DNA of 64,000 nt from Kitasatospora sp. MAA4. Its GTDB lineage: Bacteria > Actinomycetota > Actinomycetes > Streptomycetales > Streptomycetaceae. The translations under genes were made by a program, and so were the position numbers. The stretch lies in NCBI RefSeq assembly GCF_029893355.1, contig NZ_JARZAI010000001.1:1-64000 (forward strand), given 5' to 3'. The notes beneath the pieces were generated by a model. The model worked only from the letters and a program-made list of their open reading frames with translations, searched no databases and was not told the DNA's origin. How positions within the stretch are numbered: the first letter of the stretch is position 1; each line of letters opens with the position of its first letter. Shown in pieces: positions 35,564 to 44,270 of the stretch.

Positions 35564-35917
35564 TCATGATGCGCTGAGCGAGTCGAGGAGCGCCGAGACG
35601 TGGGTGTCGACCAGCCGGTAGCGGACGATCCGGCCGTCCTTCTCCGCGGCCACCGTGCCCGAGGCCCGCAGCAGGCGCAGCGCCTGCGAGACGGCGGTGT
35701 CCCGGATGCCGGTGGCGAGCGCGAGGTCGGAGACCGCGATCGGCCCGGCGCGGTGCAGGGACAGCAGCAGGGCGAGCCGGCCGGGCTCGCCGAGCAGCGC
35801 GAAACGCGATGCCCAGGCGTGCACGCGTTCGGGGTCGCCGATCGCGTCGATGGCGTCACAGACGGTGTGCTCGTCGATGGCGCGCCAGTGCTCGCGCTCT
35901 TGGGGGACCAGGTGCAT
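35564..35917 (-). CDS. ArsR/SmtB-family regulator, probable metal sensor
   Basis: 117 residues, winged helix-turn-helix. ASRFALLGEPGRLALLLSLHRAGPIAVSDLALATGI and DTAVSQALRLLRASGTVAAEKDGRIVRYRLVD (each quoted as a family block) match ArsR recognition and wing elements; VDTHVSALLDS is the C-terminal dimer helix. An N-terminal CDAIDAIGD and scattered His could bind a metal. It lies between the urease operon and a Ni/Co transporter, divergent from the latter, so nickel or cobalt sensing is plausible. ATG at 35917 is preferred over upstream in-frame starts by alignment to family N-termini. Confidence 0.85.
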   Translation of the reverse strand: MHLVPQEREHWRAIDEHTVCDAIDAIGDPERVHAWASRFALLGEPGRLALLLSLHRAGPIAVSDLALATGIRDTAVSQALRLLRASGTVAAEKDGRIVRYRLVDTHVSALLDSLSAS

Positions 35918-36018
35918 GGGCCCATCCTCACCCCTGGAGGCAGGTGATATCCAACACCTGCATATCTGTGCAGGCTTGTGGATCATGTCCGGTTGCCCCT
36001 ACCGTGGTGACCGCCGTG

Positions 36019-36212
36019 GTGTTCGGGAAGACCGGTGACGGATCCTCAAGGGGTCCCAGACCGGAGCGGCCCTCGCCACTGTGATCGGGAAGTCACCGCA
36101 CCACCCCTGCCCTGCTCGCCAGGGCAGGCGGCCACTGGACAGCCGTCCGGGAAGGCCGGGCGCGGAGGCGTTCGTACCCGTAAGCCAGGAGACCGGCCAC
36201 GGCACCCGTGTG
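36019..36212 (+). ncRNA. Cobalamin (B12) riboswitch
   Basis: The conserved pieces appear in order: GGGAAGACCGGTGACGG (36025-36041), GCCACTGTGATCGGGAAGTC (36075-36094), GCCACTGG (36131-36138), GTCCGGGAAGGCCG (36145-36158) and the B12 box AGCCAGGAGACCGGCC (36183-36198). Spacing and orientation fit an adenosylcobalamin riboswitch ending about 70 nt before the transporter ATG. Binding of B12 would switch off the transporter, as expected for a cobalt importer. Confidence 0.92.
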
Positions 36213-36278
36213 AAACCCGCTCAGCCCTCCCGGGCCGGGCGGCGCCCCCCATCGAGGTGCTGGAGAGGCTTTCCTGAG

Positions 36279-37406
36279 ATGACCCTGCCCAAAAACGCCG
36301 CCCCCGCGGCGACCCCCGCCGCCGCGATCCCCGCGACCCCGCTGATGCGCTGGGAGCGCAAGGACTGGATACGCACCGGCGGCCTGCTGGCCGTCATCGC
36401 GGCCATGCACGTGGCGGCCTTCGGCATCCTGATCGTGATGGTCGACCCGCACCACTACGCCATCGGCACCCAGGTCTTCGGCCTCGGCCTGGGCGTGACC
36501 GCCTACACCCTGGGCATGCGGCACGCCTTCGACGCCGACCACATCGCCGCCATCGACAACACCACCCGCAAACTGATGGCCGACGGCAAGCGGCCCGTCT
36601 CGGTCGGCTTCTGGTTCGCGCTGGGCCACTCCACCATCGTGGTCGTGCTGGCCGGCGGCATCGCGGCCGGCGCGCACTTCGTCACCACGCTGACCGACGA
36701 CAAGTCCAGCACCCACCAGGTGCTCGGCGTGGTCAGCACCAGCATCTCGGGCACCTTCCTCTACCTCATCGCCGCGCTCAACCTGGTCTCGCTCTTCGGC
36801 ATCTACCGGGTGTTCAAGGCGATGCGCGGCGGCCAGTTCGACGAGCACGAGCTGGAGAAGCACCTCGACAGCCGCGGCTTCATGAACCGCGTCCTGGGCC
36901 GGCTCACCAAGTCGATCACCCGCCCGGGCCAGATGTACCCGATCGGCCTGCTCTTCGGCATCGGCTTCGACACCGCCACCGAGGTCACCCTGATGGTGAT
37001 GGCCGGCTCCGGCGCCGCCGCCGGACTGCCCTGGTACGCGATCCTGTGCCTGCCGCTGCTCTTCGCCTCGGGCATGAGCCTCTTCGACACCCTCGACGGC
37101 ACGTTCATGAACTTCGCCTACCACTGGGCCTTCTCCAACCCGGTCCGCAAGGTCTACTACAACCTCACCATCACCGGGCTGTCGATCGCCGTCGCCTTCC
37201 TGATCGGCACCATCGAGCTGGTCGGTGTGCTGCACGACCAGCTGAACCTGGACGACCCGGTGAGCAACTGGATCTCCGGGATCAACCTCAACAACGTCGG
37301 GTTCGTGATCGTCGGGCTGTTCGTGGTGGTCTGGGCGGGCGCGCTGGCGTACTGGCGCTTCGCCAAGGTGGAGAACACCTGGACCCGGCAGGCCGAGGAG
37401 CTCTGA
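36279..37406 (+). CDS. HoxN/HupN/NixA-family nickel/cobalt transporter
   Basis: 375 residues, about eight membrane helices. Signature RHAFDADHIAAIDN (metal-binding helix 2), GFWFALGHSTIVV, LLFGIGFDTATEV and LFDTLDGTFMN are diagnostic of NiCoT permeases. ATG 36279 follows GGAGAGG. Genomic position next to urease suggests nickel; the B12 riboswitch in its 5' leader suggests cobalt, and family members can carry both. A long inverted repeat covers its stop codon. Confidence 0.94.
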   Translation: MTLPKNAAPAATPAAAIPATPLMRWERKDWIRTGGLLAVIAAMHVAAFGILIVMVDPHHYAIGTQVFGLGLGVTAYTLGMRHAFDADHIAAIDNTTRKLMADGKRPVSVGFWFALGHSTIVVVLAGGIAAGAHFVTTLTDDKSSTHQVLGVVSTSISGTFLYLIAALNLVSLFGIYRVFKAMRGGQFDEHELEKHLDSRGFMNRVLGRLTKSITRPGQMYPIGLLFGIGFDTATEVTLMVMAGSGAAAGLPWYAILCLPLLFASGMSLFDTLDGTFMNFAYHWAFSNPVRKVYYNLTITGLSIAVAFLIGTIELVGVLHDQLNLDDPVSNWISGINLNNVGFVIVGLFVVVWAGALAYWRFAKVENTWTRQAEEL

Positions 37407-37429
37407 GAGCTCGTCGGCCTGCCGGGTCG
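37382..37429. terminator. Bidirectional hairpin between convergent genes
   Basis: The arms are 37382-37402 (begins GACCCGGCAGGCC) and 37409-37429 (ends GGCCTGCCGGGTC), pairing in 20 of 21 positions with a 6-nt loop. The left arm includes the last codons of the transporter, with the stop in the loop region. It lies just before the end of the convergent gene at 37435 and can act on both transcripts. Confidence 0.75.
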
Positions 37430-37434
37430 AGCGG

Positions 37435-40400
37435 TCAGAGCAGGGCCGCGTAGAGGGTGAAGGCCTGCGTGGTGGTCCCGGCGGCGCTCTTCGCCGTCAG
37501 GGTGAGGTGGAAGGTGCCCAGCGCCAGCTCGCTGCCGGAGATGGTGGCGGTGCCGTTGCTGCCCGGGGTGAACTTCAGGCCGGACGGCAGGGTGCCGGTG
37601 GCGCTCAGCACCGGCGCCGGATAGCCGGTGGCCTTGACGGTGAAGCTGAACGGGAGCAGCAGCGCCGCGGTGGCGCTGGCCGGGCTGGTGATCGCCGGTG
37701 CCTGGTTGACCGTCAGGGCCAGCGGCTGGGTGGCGGTGCCGACCGCGTTCTTCGCGGTCAGCGTGATCGGGTAGCTGCCGCCGCTGCCGGCGGCCGGGGT
37801 CCCGGCCAGGCTCGCGGTGCCGTCGCCATTGTCCTTGAAGGTCACGCCCGCCGGCAGGGCGCCGGTCTCGGTGAGGCTGACCGGCGCGGTTCCGGTGGTG
37901 GTCACCGCGAAGCTGCCGGCCGTGCCGGTCGCGAAGGTCACCGTGCTGGCGCTGCCGATCGAGGGGCCGGTGCTCTGGGTGACCGTCAGGGTCACCGTGC
38001 CACTCGCGCTGCCGGAGGCGTTGGCGGCGGTCAGCGTGATCGGGTAGCTTCCGGCGCTGCCGGAGGCCGCCGTCCCGGAGACGGTGGCCGTGCCGTTGCC
38101 GTTGTCCTTGAAGCTGAGGCCGCTGGGCAGTGTCCCGCTCTCACCGATGGCGGGGGAGGGGTAGCCGCTGGTGGTCACCGTGAAGGTGCCCGCCGTGCCG
38201 GTGCTGAAGGCCGCCGTGGTCGCGCTGGTGACGGCCGGGTGCTCGGCGGTGGTCAGCGTGTAGCTCTGGTTGGCGGTGCCGGCCGCGTTGGTCGCGGAGA
38301 TCGTCAGCGGGTAGCTGCCGCCGCTGCCCGCGGCGGGCGTGCCGGCCAGGGTCGCGGTGCCGTCGCCGTTGTCGGTGAAGGTGACGCCGGCGGGCAGGGC
38401 GCCGGACGCCTTGAGCGCGGGGGCCGGGCTACCGGTGGTCGTCACGGTGGCGCTGAACGCGGTGCCCGCGGTGGTGGCCGCGGTGGCCGCGCTGGTGATC
38501 GACGGCGCCACGTTGACGGTGACGGTCGACGAGGAGCCCGCGCCCACCGTGGTCCACGCCGACAGGGTGCCGCCGTAGGCCTGGCCGAAGGCGGCGCCGT
38601 TGACGGTGCTGCCGCTCGGGACGGTGAGCGGGACGGCGACGGGGCTGCCGGCGCTGTTGGTGACCACCACCGCGCCGTTCTGCACCGAGGCGGTGACCGT
38701 GCCGGCGCTGCGCGCACCCGCCCAGGCGGCCGACTGGCTCAGCACCTGCGACTGGCTGGCGTCGGTCATCTGGGTCAGCGGCGCGGTGTACCAACTGCTG
38801 TACTGGGCCTGCATGTTGTCCAGCAGGCTGAGCAGCGTGTAGCCGTAGTCCGAGGTCACGCCGTTGGTGGTGCTGGTGGCCGGGCCGATCAGGTTGGTCT
38901 GGTGGGCGTAGTTCATCCGCGGGTCGTTGTTCAGCACGTGTCCGAGCATGATCCGCGACTCGGAGGCCAGCACGGTGGCCTCGGTGGCCGGCGTGGTGGT
39001 GCAGGTGGTGGACGGCGAGCCGGCGCACTTGCCGGTCTCGGCCGGGTACTGGCTGTCACCGAGGTTGGAACCGGCAGCCACGTAGGCGGTGTTGTACTCG
39101 TTCAGCTCGTCTGGCCAGTTGGCCGCGTTGTAGTAGATGTTGCTGGGGTAGCGCGGCGCCGAGCTGGCGGTGTTGGTGGCGCCGCCGGGGGCGGTGTACG
39201 GGATGGTGTACGACTGCGGCTGGCGTGAGGCGTCGGCGCCGAAGACGTTGATGCCCATGTCCGAGAAGGCCTGCGGCGTGTTGGGGTTCTCCAGACCGGA
39301 GTGCTCACCGGTCACCACGTCGTGCGAACTCCAGTTGGTGAGACCGTTGTTGGCCGCGAACGCGTCGTCCAGGCCGATCTCCTGCTCGATGCTGGAGTCC
39401 GGCGTCGTGCTGGTGGCGGGCAGCCAGCCGGCCGCCGAGGCGCAGCCGATGCCCGGGTCGGTCGCGGTGGGGTAGGTGGCCGTGCTGCCCGGGCCGCCGC
39501 CGGGGGTGGACGCCCCGGTGTCGGTGAAGGTGTACGAGGTGGCGGCGCCGGTGGCGTCCTCGCTCACCTGGCCGACCAGGCCGAACGCGGTCGAACCGGC
39601 GGGCGCGCGGTAGACGTTGTAGCCCCAGAAGCCGGTGCCGCCGGAGTACTGCGACTCCAGCTTGGACAGCGTCGGTCCGCCGCCGTTGGGCGCGTCCGGC
39701 CAGGAGAGCGCGACCGAACCGCCCGCGCCCACGGTGGCCTGCTGGACGACCGAGGGCTCGGACTCGCCGTACGCGGTGGCCGCGGTGACCTCGTAGCTGT
39801 AGCCGCCGGCCGCCAGCGAACCGGCCGAGCCGGGCGTCACGGCGGTCATCGGCAGCGGCTGCGCGACGTTGCAGCCGAGGAACATGTGCGACCAGGTGTG
39901 GGTGATCCAGTTGAAGGAACTCTGGTTCTTCAGCAGCTCGTTCACGAACGCCGAGTCGTCCGGGTAGCCGCTGTCCACGGTCTGGCCAGGGTCGGTGTAG
40001 GTGGTGCCGTTCACCGTGGTGCTGCCGACGCAGTTGGCGCCGGAGGTGGTGGTGGTGCTCGGCGCGGTGCAGGCGCCGATCGCGTTGAAGGCCAACTCCA
40101 GCTTGATGCCGGTCTTCTGCTCCCAGGCGGCCACGTAGTCCACGTCCGCCGCGCTCATCTGCACGTCCGGCGGGCCGTCCGCGGCGTTGCCGCCCACGCC
40201 GGCCGGGCAGAGCACGTCATTGGGGTTGGTGGCGCCCGGCGTGCACTGGTACTTGTTGCTCCACTCGTTGTCGGCGATGAAGAGGTCGTCGACGTCCTGG
40301 CCGAAGTAGTTGCGGTAGAGCCCGAGATGGGTGCTCTGGGTGACCCAGTTGATCAGGCCCGGCGAGAGCAGCAGCCAGGGCAGCATGGTGGGGCTGTAGT

Positions 40401-41043
40401 CGAAGGTCAGCGACAGCTCGGCGACGCCGGCCTGCGGGTCGGTGGCCGGGTGCTGGTAGACCGCGGCCAGCACGTTGCCGGAGGCGTCCTTGAGCCAGGG
40501 GGTGACCGGGGCGCCGGCCACCACTGTCGACGGGTAGCCGTAGGAGCCCGTCTCGAACGGGATCGGCCCCTTGAGCTCCGGCAGTTGGGCCAGCGCGTCC
40601 GGGGTCAGCTGCGCCGTCCCGGTCACCGCGCCGGCTCCGGCGGCGGTCAGGCCGAGCGCCGGCGAGGGGTACATGTAGCCGTCCAGCTGGCGGATGCCGA
40701 AGCTCGACTCGTAGGCGTCCAGGCCGGTCAGCTGGCCGGCCGCGAAGTAGGTCGGGGAGTCCGCGACCACCACGCCGTTGAAGTACCCGTGCGTGCCGCT
40801 GGAGAGCGCGGGCAGTGACACGGTCTCGCTGCCCAGCGCGCCGGTCGCGTTCACCAGGGTGTAGGCGACGCCTTCGCTGTCGAGCGCGGCCTGCCAGGCC
40901 GTCGTGGTCGGGTCCCCCGAACCGCCCCCGATCAGCAGGACCTTGAGATCGAGCTGCGGTGGCGTCGCCGCGGCGACCGGCACCACCGCCTGTGCCGTCG
41001 CCAGCAGGGTGGCTGCAGCCACCCCGGCGGCGAACCATTTCAT
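37435..41043 (-). CDS. Secreted polysaccharide-deacetylase-like protein with FnIII insert and Ig-like repeats
   Basis: About 1202 residues. Signal peptide (FAAGVAAATLLATAQAVVPVAAA), a long N-terminal Rossmann-like domain, then a deacetylase-like core: GQDVDDLFI with paired Asp near 257-258 and HTWSH giving His387 and His391 (HxxxH), the zinc motifs of NodB/CE-type deacetylases (numbering from the ATG 15 bp upstream). The arrangement resembles CE18 (Agd3-like) enzymes. A fibronectin-III-like segment (about 405-500) interrupts the core directly after the HxxxH loop. The last 350 residues are four tandem Ig-like modules with the repeated NGDGTATLAGTPAAGSGGSYP pattern. Likely modifies an extracellular polysaccharide; substrate unknown. 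Confidence 0.7.
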   Translation of the reverse strand: MKWFAAGVAAATLLATAQAVVPVAAATPPQLDLKVLLIGGGSGDPTTTAWQAALDSEGVAYTLVNATGALGSETVSLPALSSGTHGYFNGVVVADSPTYFAAGQLTGLDAYESSFGIRQLDGYMYPSPALGLTAAGAGAVTGTAQLTPDALAQLPELKGPIPFETGSYGYPSTVVAGAPVTPWLKDASGNVLAAVYQHPATDPQAGVAELSLTFDYSPTMLPWLLLSPGLINWVTQSTHLGLYRNYFGQDVDDLFIADNEWSNKYQCTPGATNPNDVLCPAGVGGNAADGPPDVQMSAADVDYVAAWEQKTGIKLELAFNAIGACTAPSTTTTSGANCVGSTTVNGTTYTDPGQTVDSGYPDDSAFVNELLKNQSSFNWITHTWSHMFLGCNVAQPLPMTAVTPGSAGSLAAGGYSYEVTAATAYGESEPSVVQQATVGAGGSVALSWPDAPNGGGPTLSKLESQYSGGTGFWGYNVYRAPAGSTAFGLVGQVSEDATGAATSYTFTDTGASTPGGGPGSTATYPTATDPGIGCASAAGWLPATSTTPDSSIEQEIGLDDAFAANNGLTNWSSHDVVTGEHSGLENPNTPQAFSDMGINVFGADASRQPQSYTIPYTAPGGATNTASSAPRYPSNIYYNAANWPDELNEYNTAYVAAGSNLGDSQYPAETGKCAGSPSTTCTTTPATEATVLASESRIMLGHVLNNDPRMNYAHQTNLIGPATSTTNGVTSDYGYTLLSLLDNMQAQYSSWYTAPLTQMTDASQSQVLSQSAAWAGARSAGTVTASVQNGAVVVTNSAGSPVAVPLTVPSGSTVNGAAFGQAYGGTLSAWTTVGAGSSSTVTVNVAPSITSAATAATTAGTAFSATVTTTGSPAPALKASGALPAGVTFTDNGDGTATLAGTPAAGSGGSYPLTISATNAAGTANQSYTLTTAEHPAVTSATTAAFSTGTAGTFTVTTSGYPSPAIGESGTLPSGLSFKDNGNGTATVSGTAASGSAGSYPITLTAANASGSASGTVTLTVTQSTGPSIGSASTVTFATGTAGSFAVTTTGTAPVSLTETGALPAGVTFKDNGDGTASLAGTPAAGSGGSYPITLTAKNAVGTATQPLALTVNQAPAITSPASATAALLLPFSFTVKATGYPAPVLSATGTLPSGLKFTPGSNGTATISGSELALGTFHLTLTAKSAAGTTTQAFTLYAALL

Positions 41044-41223
41044 CCTTTGCCTCAACACATGACCCTCCCAGGCAAGTTCTTGACAGCCCTACGGACTGCG
41101 GGGTCAGCATGCATCATCGTGGAGGGCGGGGAGGGTGAATATGCAGACACATGGGCAGATCTTCATACAGCCGCCTACTGTGGAACCTGCCGACTGACCG
41201 GAGATTCGCCCACTACCCGCCGA

Positions 41224-42033
41224 CTACCCGCGCGGTCGGCTCTGCCGGTGCTCCAGCCACCCCGCGGTCCGCGACAGCAGCCCGTTGACCAGGACGTAGC
41301 AGGCCGCGGCGACCAGGTAGGTGGGCAGCACGTTGTGGTAGTACTCGCCGAGCACCTGGGCCTTGTGCAGCAGCTCCAGATAGCTGACCACGTACCCGAG
41401 CGTGGAGTCCTTGAGCAGCCGGACCAGTTGGCTCACCAGCGCCGGCACCAGCTTGCGGACGGCCTGCGGGACCACCACCCAGCGCATCGCCTGCCCGTAC
41501 GTCATGCCCAGGCTGTACGCCGCCTCCGCCTGGCCGCGGTCCTGGGCCAGCACCCCGGCCCGGAAGATCTCCGCGACCACGGCGGCGTTGCTCAGCGACA
41601 CCGGCAGAACCAGCTGCCAGAAGACCGGGAAGGTCACACCGGCTCTGGGCAGCCCGAAGAGGAAGACGTACAGCAGCAGCAACAGCGGTACGGCCCGGAA
41701 GAGTTCGCTGTACAGCCGGGCCGGCCAGCGCGCCCACCGGCCGCGGCTCAGCCGGGCCAGCGCGACAACCGCCCCCAGCGGAAAGGCGATCGCCGCCGCG
41801 ACGCCCGTGACCAGCAGCGTCTGCTCGATCCCGGTCAGCAGGAAGCGCAGGATCGGCCACTGCGCGAAGACCGACCACTGGGAGGCCGACAGCTCGCTGT
41901 GCAGTGCGAACTGACGGACCATCAGTGCGAGTGCCCCGGCGAGCAGCACGAGCGAGCAGACCGTCGCGATCCAGGTGCGGCGGCGGGCGCGCGGGCCCGG
42001 GACGTCGAACAGCAGCCGGCTCTCCTCGCTCAC
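41224..42033 (-). CDS. Polar amino acid ABC transporter permease (GluD-like)
   Basis: 269 residues, five or so membrane helices. The EAA loop that contacts the ATPase is EAAYSLGMTYGQAMRWVVVPQAVRKLVP. The FRAVPLLLLLYVFLFGLP and GLEQ/GIEQTL motifs are typical of the His/Glu/Gln permease family. Overlaps the other permease by 4 bp (ATGA). Last gene of a three-gene operon. Confidence 0.9.
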   Translation of the reverse strand: MSEESRLLFDVPGPRARRRTWIATVCSLVLLAGALALMVRQFALHSELSASQWSVFAQWPILRFLLTGIEQTLLVTGVAAAIAFPLGAVVALARLSRGRWARWPARLYSELFRAVPLLLLLYVFLFGLPRAGVTFPVFWQLVLPVSLSNAAVVAEIFRAGVLAQDRGQAEAAYSLGMTYGQAMRWVVVPQAVRKLVPALVSQLVRLLKDSTLGYVVSYLELLHKAQVLGEYYHNVLPTYLVAAACYVLVNGLLSRTAGWLEHRQSRPRG

Positions 42034-42677
42034 CGCCGGATCGCCACCCTCCGCTCGATCCGCCCCGCCAGCAGGCCGATCGAGAGCGTCATCAGCAGGT
42101 AGACGACCGTGGTGGCGGCGAAGCCGGTCAGCGGGTCGTCGTACTTGAGGGTGGCGAACTCGGCCTGCCCGGTCAGCTCGGCGACCCCGACGGCGGCCGC
42201 CAGCGAGGTGCTCAGCGCCAGCCCGATGAAGACGTTCGCCAGTGGCTGCACCATCGACCGCAGCGCCTGCGGCAGGATGACGTACCGGATGGACTGCCCG
42301 GCGGTCAGGCCCAGCGCCCGGGCCGCCTCGGCCTGCCCGAGCGGCACGGTCCGGATGCCGGCCCGCAGCACCTCGCAGACGAACGCCGCCCAGTACAGCG
42401 CCATGGTCAGGGTCACCGTGAGGAAGAGCGAGAACAGCAGGCCGACGTCCGGCAGGCCGAAGACGAACAGCACCAGCAGCACCAGCAGCGGGACGTTGCG
42501 GAACACCGTCACGTACGCCGTGCCCAGCGCGCGCAGCGGCGGCACCGGGCTGATCCGGCAGACCGCCAGCAGCACCCCCAGCAGCACCGCGCCCATGAAG
42601 GCGAGCGCGGTCATCGCCAGGGTCAGCAGCAGGCCGTGGCCGAGCCCGCCCAGCGTGGCGGTCAGTTCCCGGGGCAC
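42030..42677 (-). CDS. Polar amino acid ABC transporter permease (GluC-like)
   Basis: 215 residues starting at GTG 42677, 5 nt after the binding-protein stop. Contains the N-terminal GLGHGLLLTLAMTALAF helix, FRNVPLLVLLVLFVFGLP and the EAA loop EAARALGLTAGQSIRYVILPQALR. Pairs with the downstream GluD-like permease to form the membrane channel. A longer in-frame extension upstream is a shadow of the binding-protein gene. Confidence 0.9.
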   Translation of the reverse strand: MPRELTATLGGLGHGLLLTLAMTALAFMGAVLLGVLLAVCRISPVPPLRALGTAYVTVFRNVPLLVLLVLFVFGLPDVGLLFSLFLTVTLTMALYWAAFVCEVLRAGIRTVPLGQAEAARALGLTAGQSIRYVILPQALRSMVQPLANVFIGLALSTSLAAAVGVAELTGQAEFATLKYDDPLTGFAATTVVYLLMTLSIGLLAGRIERRVAIRR

Positions 42678-42682
42678 CGGCC

Positions 42683-43624
42683 TCAACTGCCCTGCGCGGA
42701 GCCGATCACCGGCGGCGCCGGCGGCTGACCCGTCAGCGCGGTGCCGATCGTCGCCTGCCAGAGCTTGGCCCACTCGCCGTCGGACTCGATGAGTTTGAGC
42801 CAGCCGTTGACGAAGGTCTTCATCTCGGGCGAACCCAGCGGCACGCCGATCCCGTACGGCTCGGTGGTGAAGGGTGTGCCGACCACCTTCACATTCTTGT
42901 CCCGGTACTGGTCGCCGAGCAGCAGCGCCTGGTCGAGCACGTAGGCGTCGGCGCGCTTCTGCTCGACCGCCTGCTCGCACTCGGCGTTGGTCTGGAAGAG
43001 GATCACCTTGGCCGTCGGCGCGTACTGCTTGATGTCGTTGGCCGCGGTCGAACTCGACTCGGTGCAGACCGTCTTGCCGCCCAGGTCGGCGACCGCCTTG
43101 ATGCTCGTGTTCGAGGCGGCGACCAGGATCGCGTCCCCGGAGGCGTAGTAGGGCCCCGCGAAGGCGACCTTCTGAGCCCGGGCCGGGGTGATCGTGTAGG
43201 TGGCGAACACCGTGTCCACGGTGCCGTTCTGCAGCAGCGCCTCGCGGGTGTCCGCGGTGACGGTCACCAGGTTCTCGGTCGGCTTGCCGGTGATGTACTG
43301 GGCGAGCATCTGCGCGAGTCCGGCGTCGAACCCGGTCAACTTGCCGGAGACCGGATCCTTGAGCGAGAAGAGCGCCGCGGCGTCCGTACCGCCGACGTTC
43401 AGCGAACCGCGGCTGCGGATCTTCGCCATCAGGCTCCCGGCCGGGATCGCCGAGGCGTCCGCCACCGGTGCCTCGTCGACCACCGACGCGAAGTCTGGCT
43501 GCCACGGACTGGCCATCACCGGAGCCCCGTTCGCCCCCTCGCAGCCGGCGAGCCCCGCGACCAGCGCCAATGCCGCAGCGGCGCCGGCCAGCGCCCGGAT
43601 CGGTGTAGTCCTTCTCGCTCCCAT
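42683..43624 (-). CDS. Glutamate-type ABC transporter substrate-binding lipoprotein
   Basis: 313 residues. Lipobox LAGC near residue 28 marks it as a membrane-anchored lipoprotein. The SBP_bac_3 fold is visible in LTGFDAGLAQMLAQYI, VTADTREALLQNGTVDTVFATYTITPARAQKVAFAGPYY (given as the family block, 117-156) and DLGGKTVCT. Binds an amino acid, probably glutamate or similar, and hands it to the two permeases. ATG 43624 has GGAGGGG 10 nt ahead. Unlike the usual gluABCD order, no ATPase gene precedes it. Confidence 0.9.
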   Translation of the reverse strand: MGARRTTPIRALAGAAAALALVAGLAGCEGANGAPVMASPWQPDFASVVDEAPVADASAIPAGSLMAKIRSRGSLNVGGTDAAALFSLKDPVSGKLTGFDAGLAQMLAQYITGKPTENLVTVTADTREALLQNGTVDTVFATYTITPARAQKVAFAGPYYASGDAILVAASNTSIKAVADLGGKTVCTESSSTAANDIKQYAPTAKVILFQTNAECEQAVEQKRADAYVLDQALLLGDQYRDKNVKVVGTPFTTEPYGIGVPLGSPEMKTFVNGWLKLIESDGEWAKLWQATIGTALTGQPPAPPVIGSAQGS

Positions 43625-43837
43625 GATGGTGACCCCTCCGTCGCGACGTGTCACACAGCATGACGACCCGACAACTCCCGTGTCTAGAAGGGCTCTCGAT
43701 ACGAGGTCCCGCTTTCTTCGGACGGCGGTTGGCCGTCAGGCCCGGGTCAGATGGCAGCTTTCTTCGAGAAGCTCGCGGCCTGGGCCCCGTCATGCCCTGG
43801 GTACGCTCTCAGCCAGACGTCGACTCACAGGAGCACC

Positions 43838-44158
43838 ATGGCCGGCTACATCACCGTCTTGACCACCACCGACTCCGCCGAACGCGCCGAGGAGCTCGCA
43901 CGCGCCGGAGTGAACGCCAGGGTCGCGGCCTGCGCCCAGATCGACGGCCCGATCAAGTCCGTGTACTGGTGGGACGATGCCCTCCAGGCGGACCAGGAAT
44001 GGCGGGTGCTCTACAAGCTGACGACCGAGCGTTTCTCCGAGTTGGAGGAGATCATCAAGGCCGTCCACACCTACGACACCCCCGAGATCATTGCCGCGGA
44101 CATCACCCACGGCAGTCCCGAATACCTCCAGTGGATCGCCAACGAGACCGCCACCTGA
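43838..44158 (+). CDS. cutA: CutA1-family divalent-cation tolerance protein
   Basis: 106 residues, ferredoxin-like trimer-forming protein. VLTTTDSAERAEELARAGVNARVAACAQIDGPIKSVYWWDD is the family core (N-terminal block), followed by LYKLTTERFSELEEIIKAVHTYDTPEI. Implicated in copper or general metal tolerance in other bacteria, with the molecular role uncertain. ATG 43838 has CAGGAG ahead; the upstream in-frame extension has no ribosome site. Confidence 0.92.
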   Translation: MAGYITVLTTTDSAERAEELARAGVNARVAACAQIDGPIKSVYWWDDALQADQEWRVLYKLTTERFSELEEIIKAVHTYDTPEIIAADITHGSPEYLQWIANETAT

Positions 44159-44270
44159 TCGACAACTGGCTGATCTCGCCGTGCAGTTGCCTGGCCAGAG
44201 GAACGTCGAGCGGCAGCCGGGCGGCCAGCGCGAGCGCGAACGGCGCGCCGCACGTGCGTCAACTGGCGGC

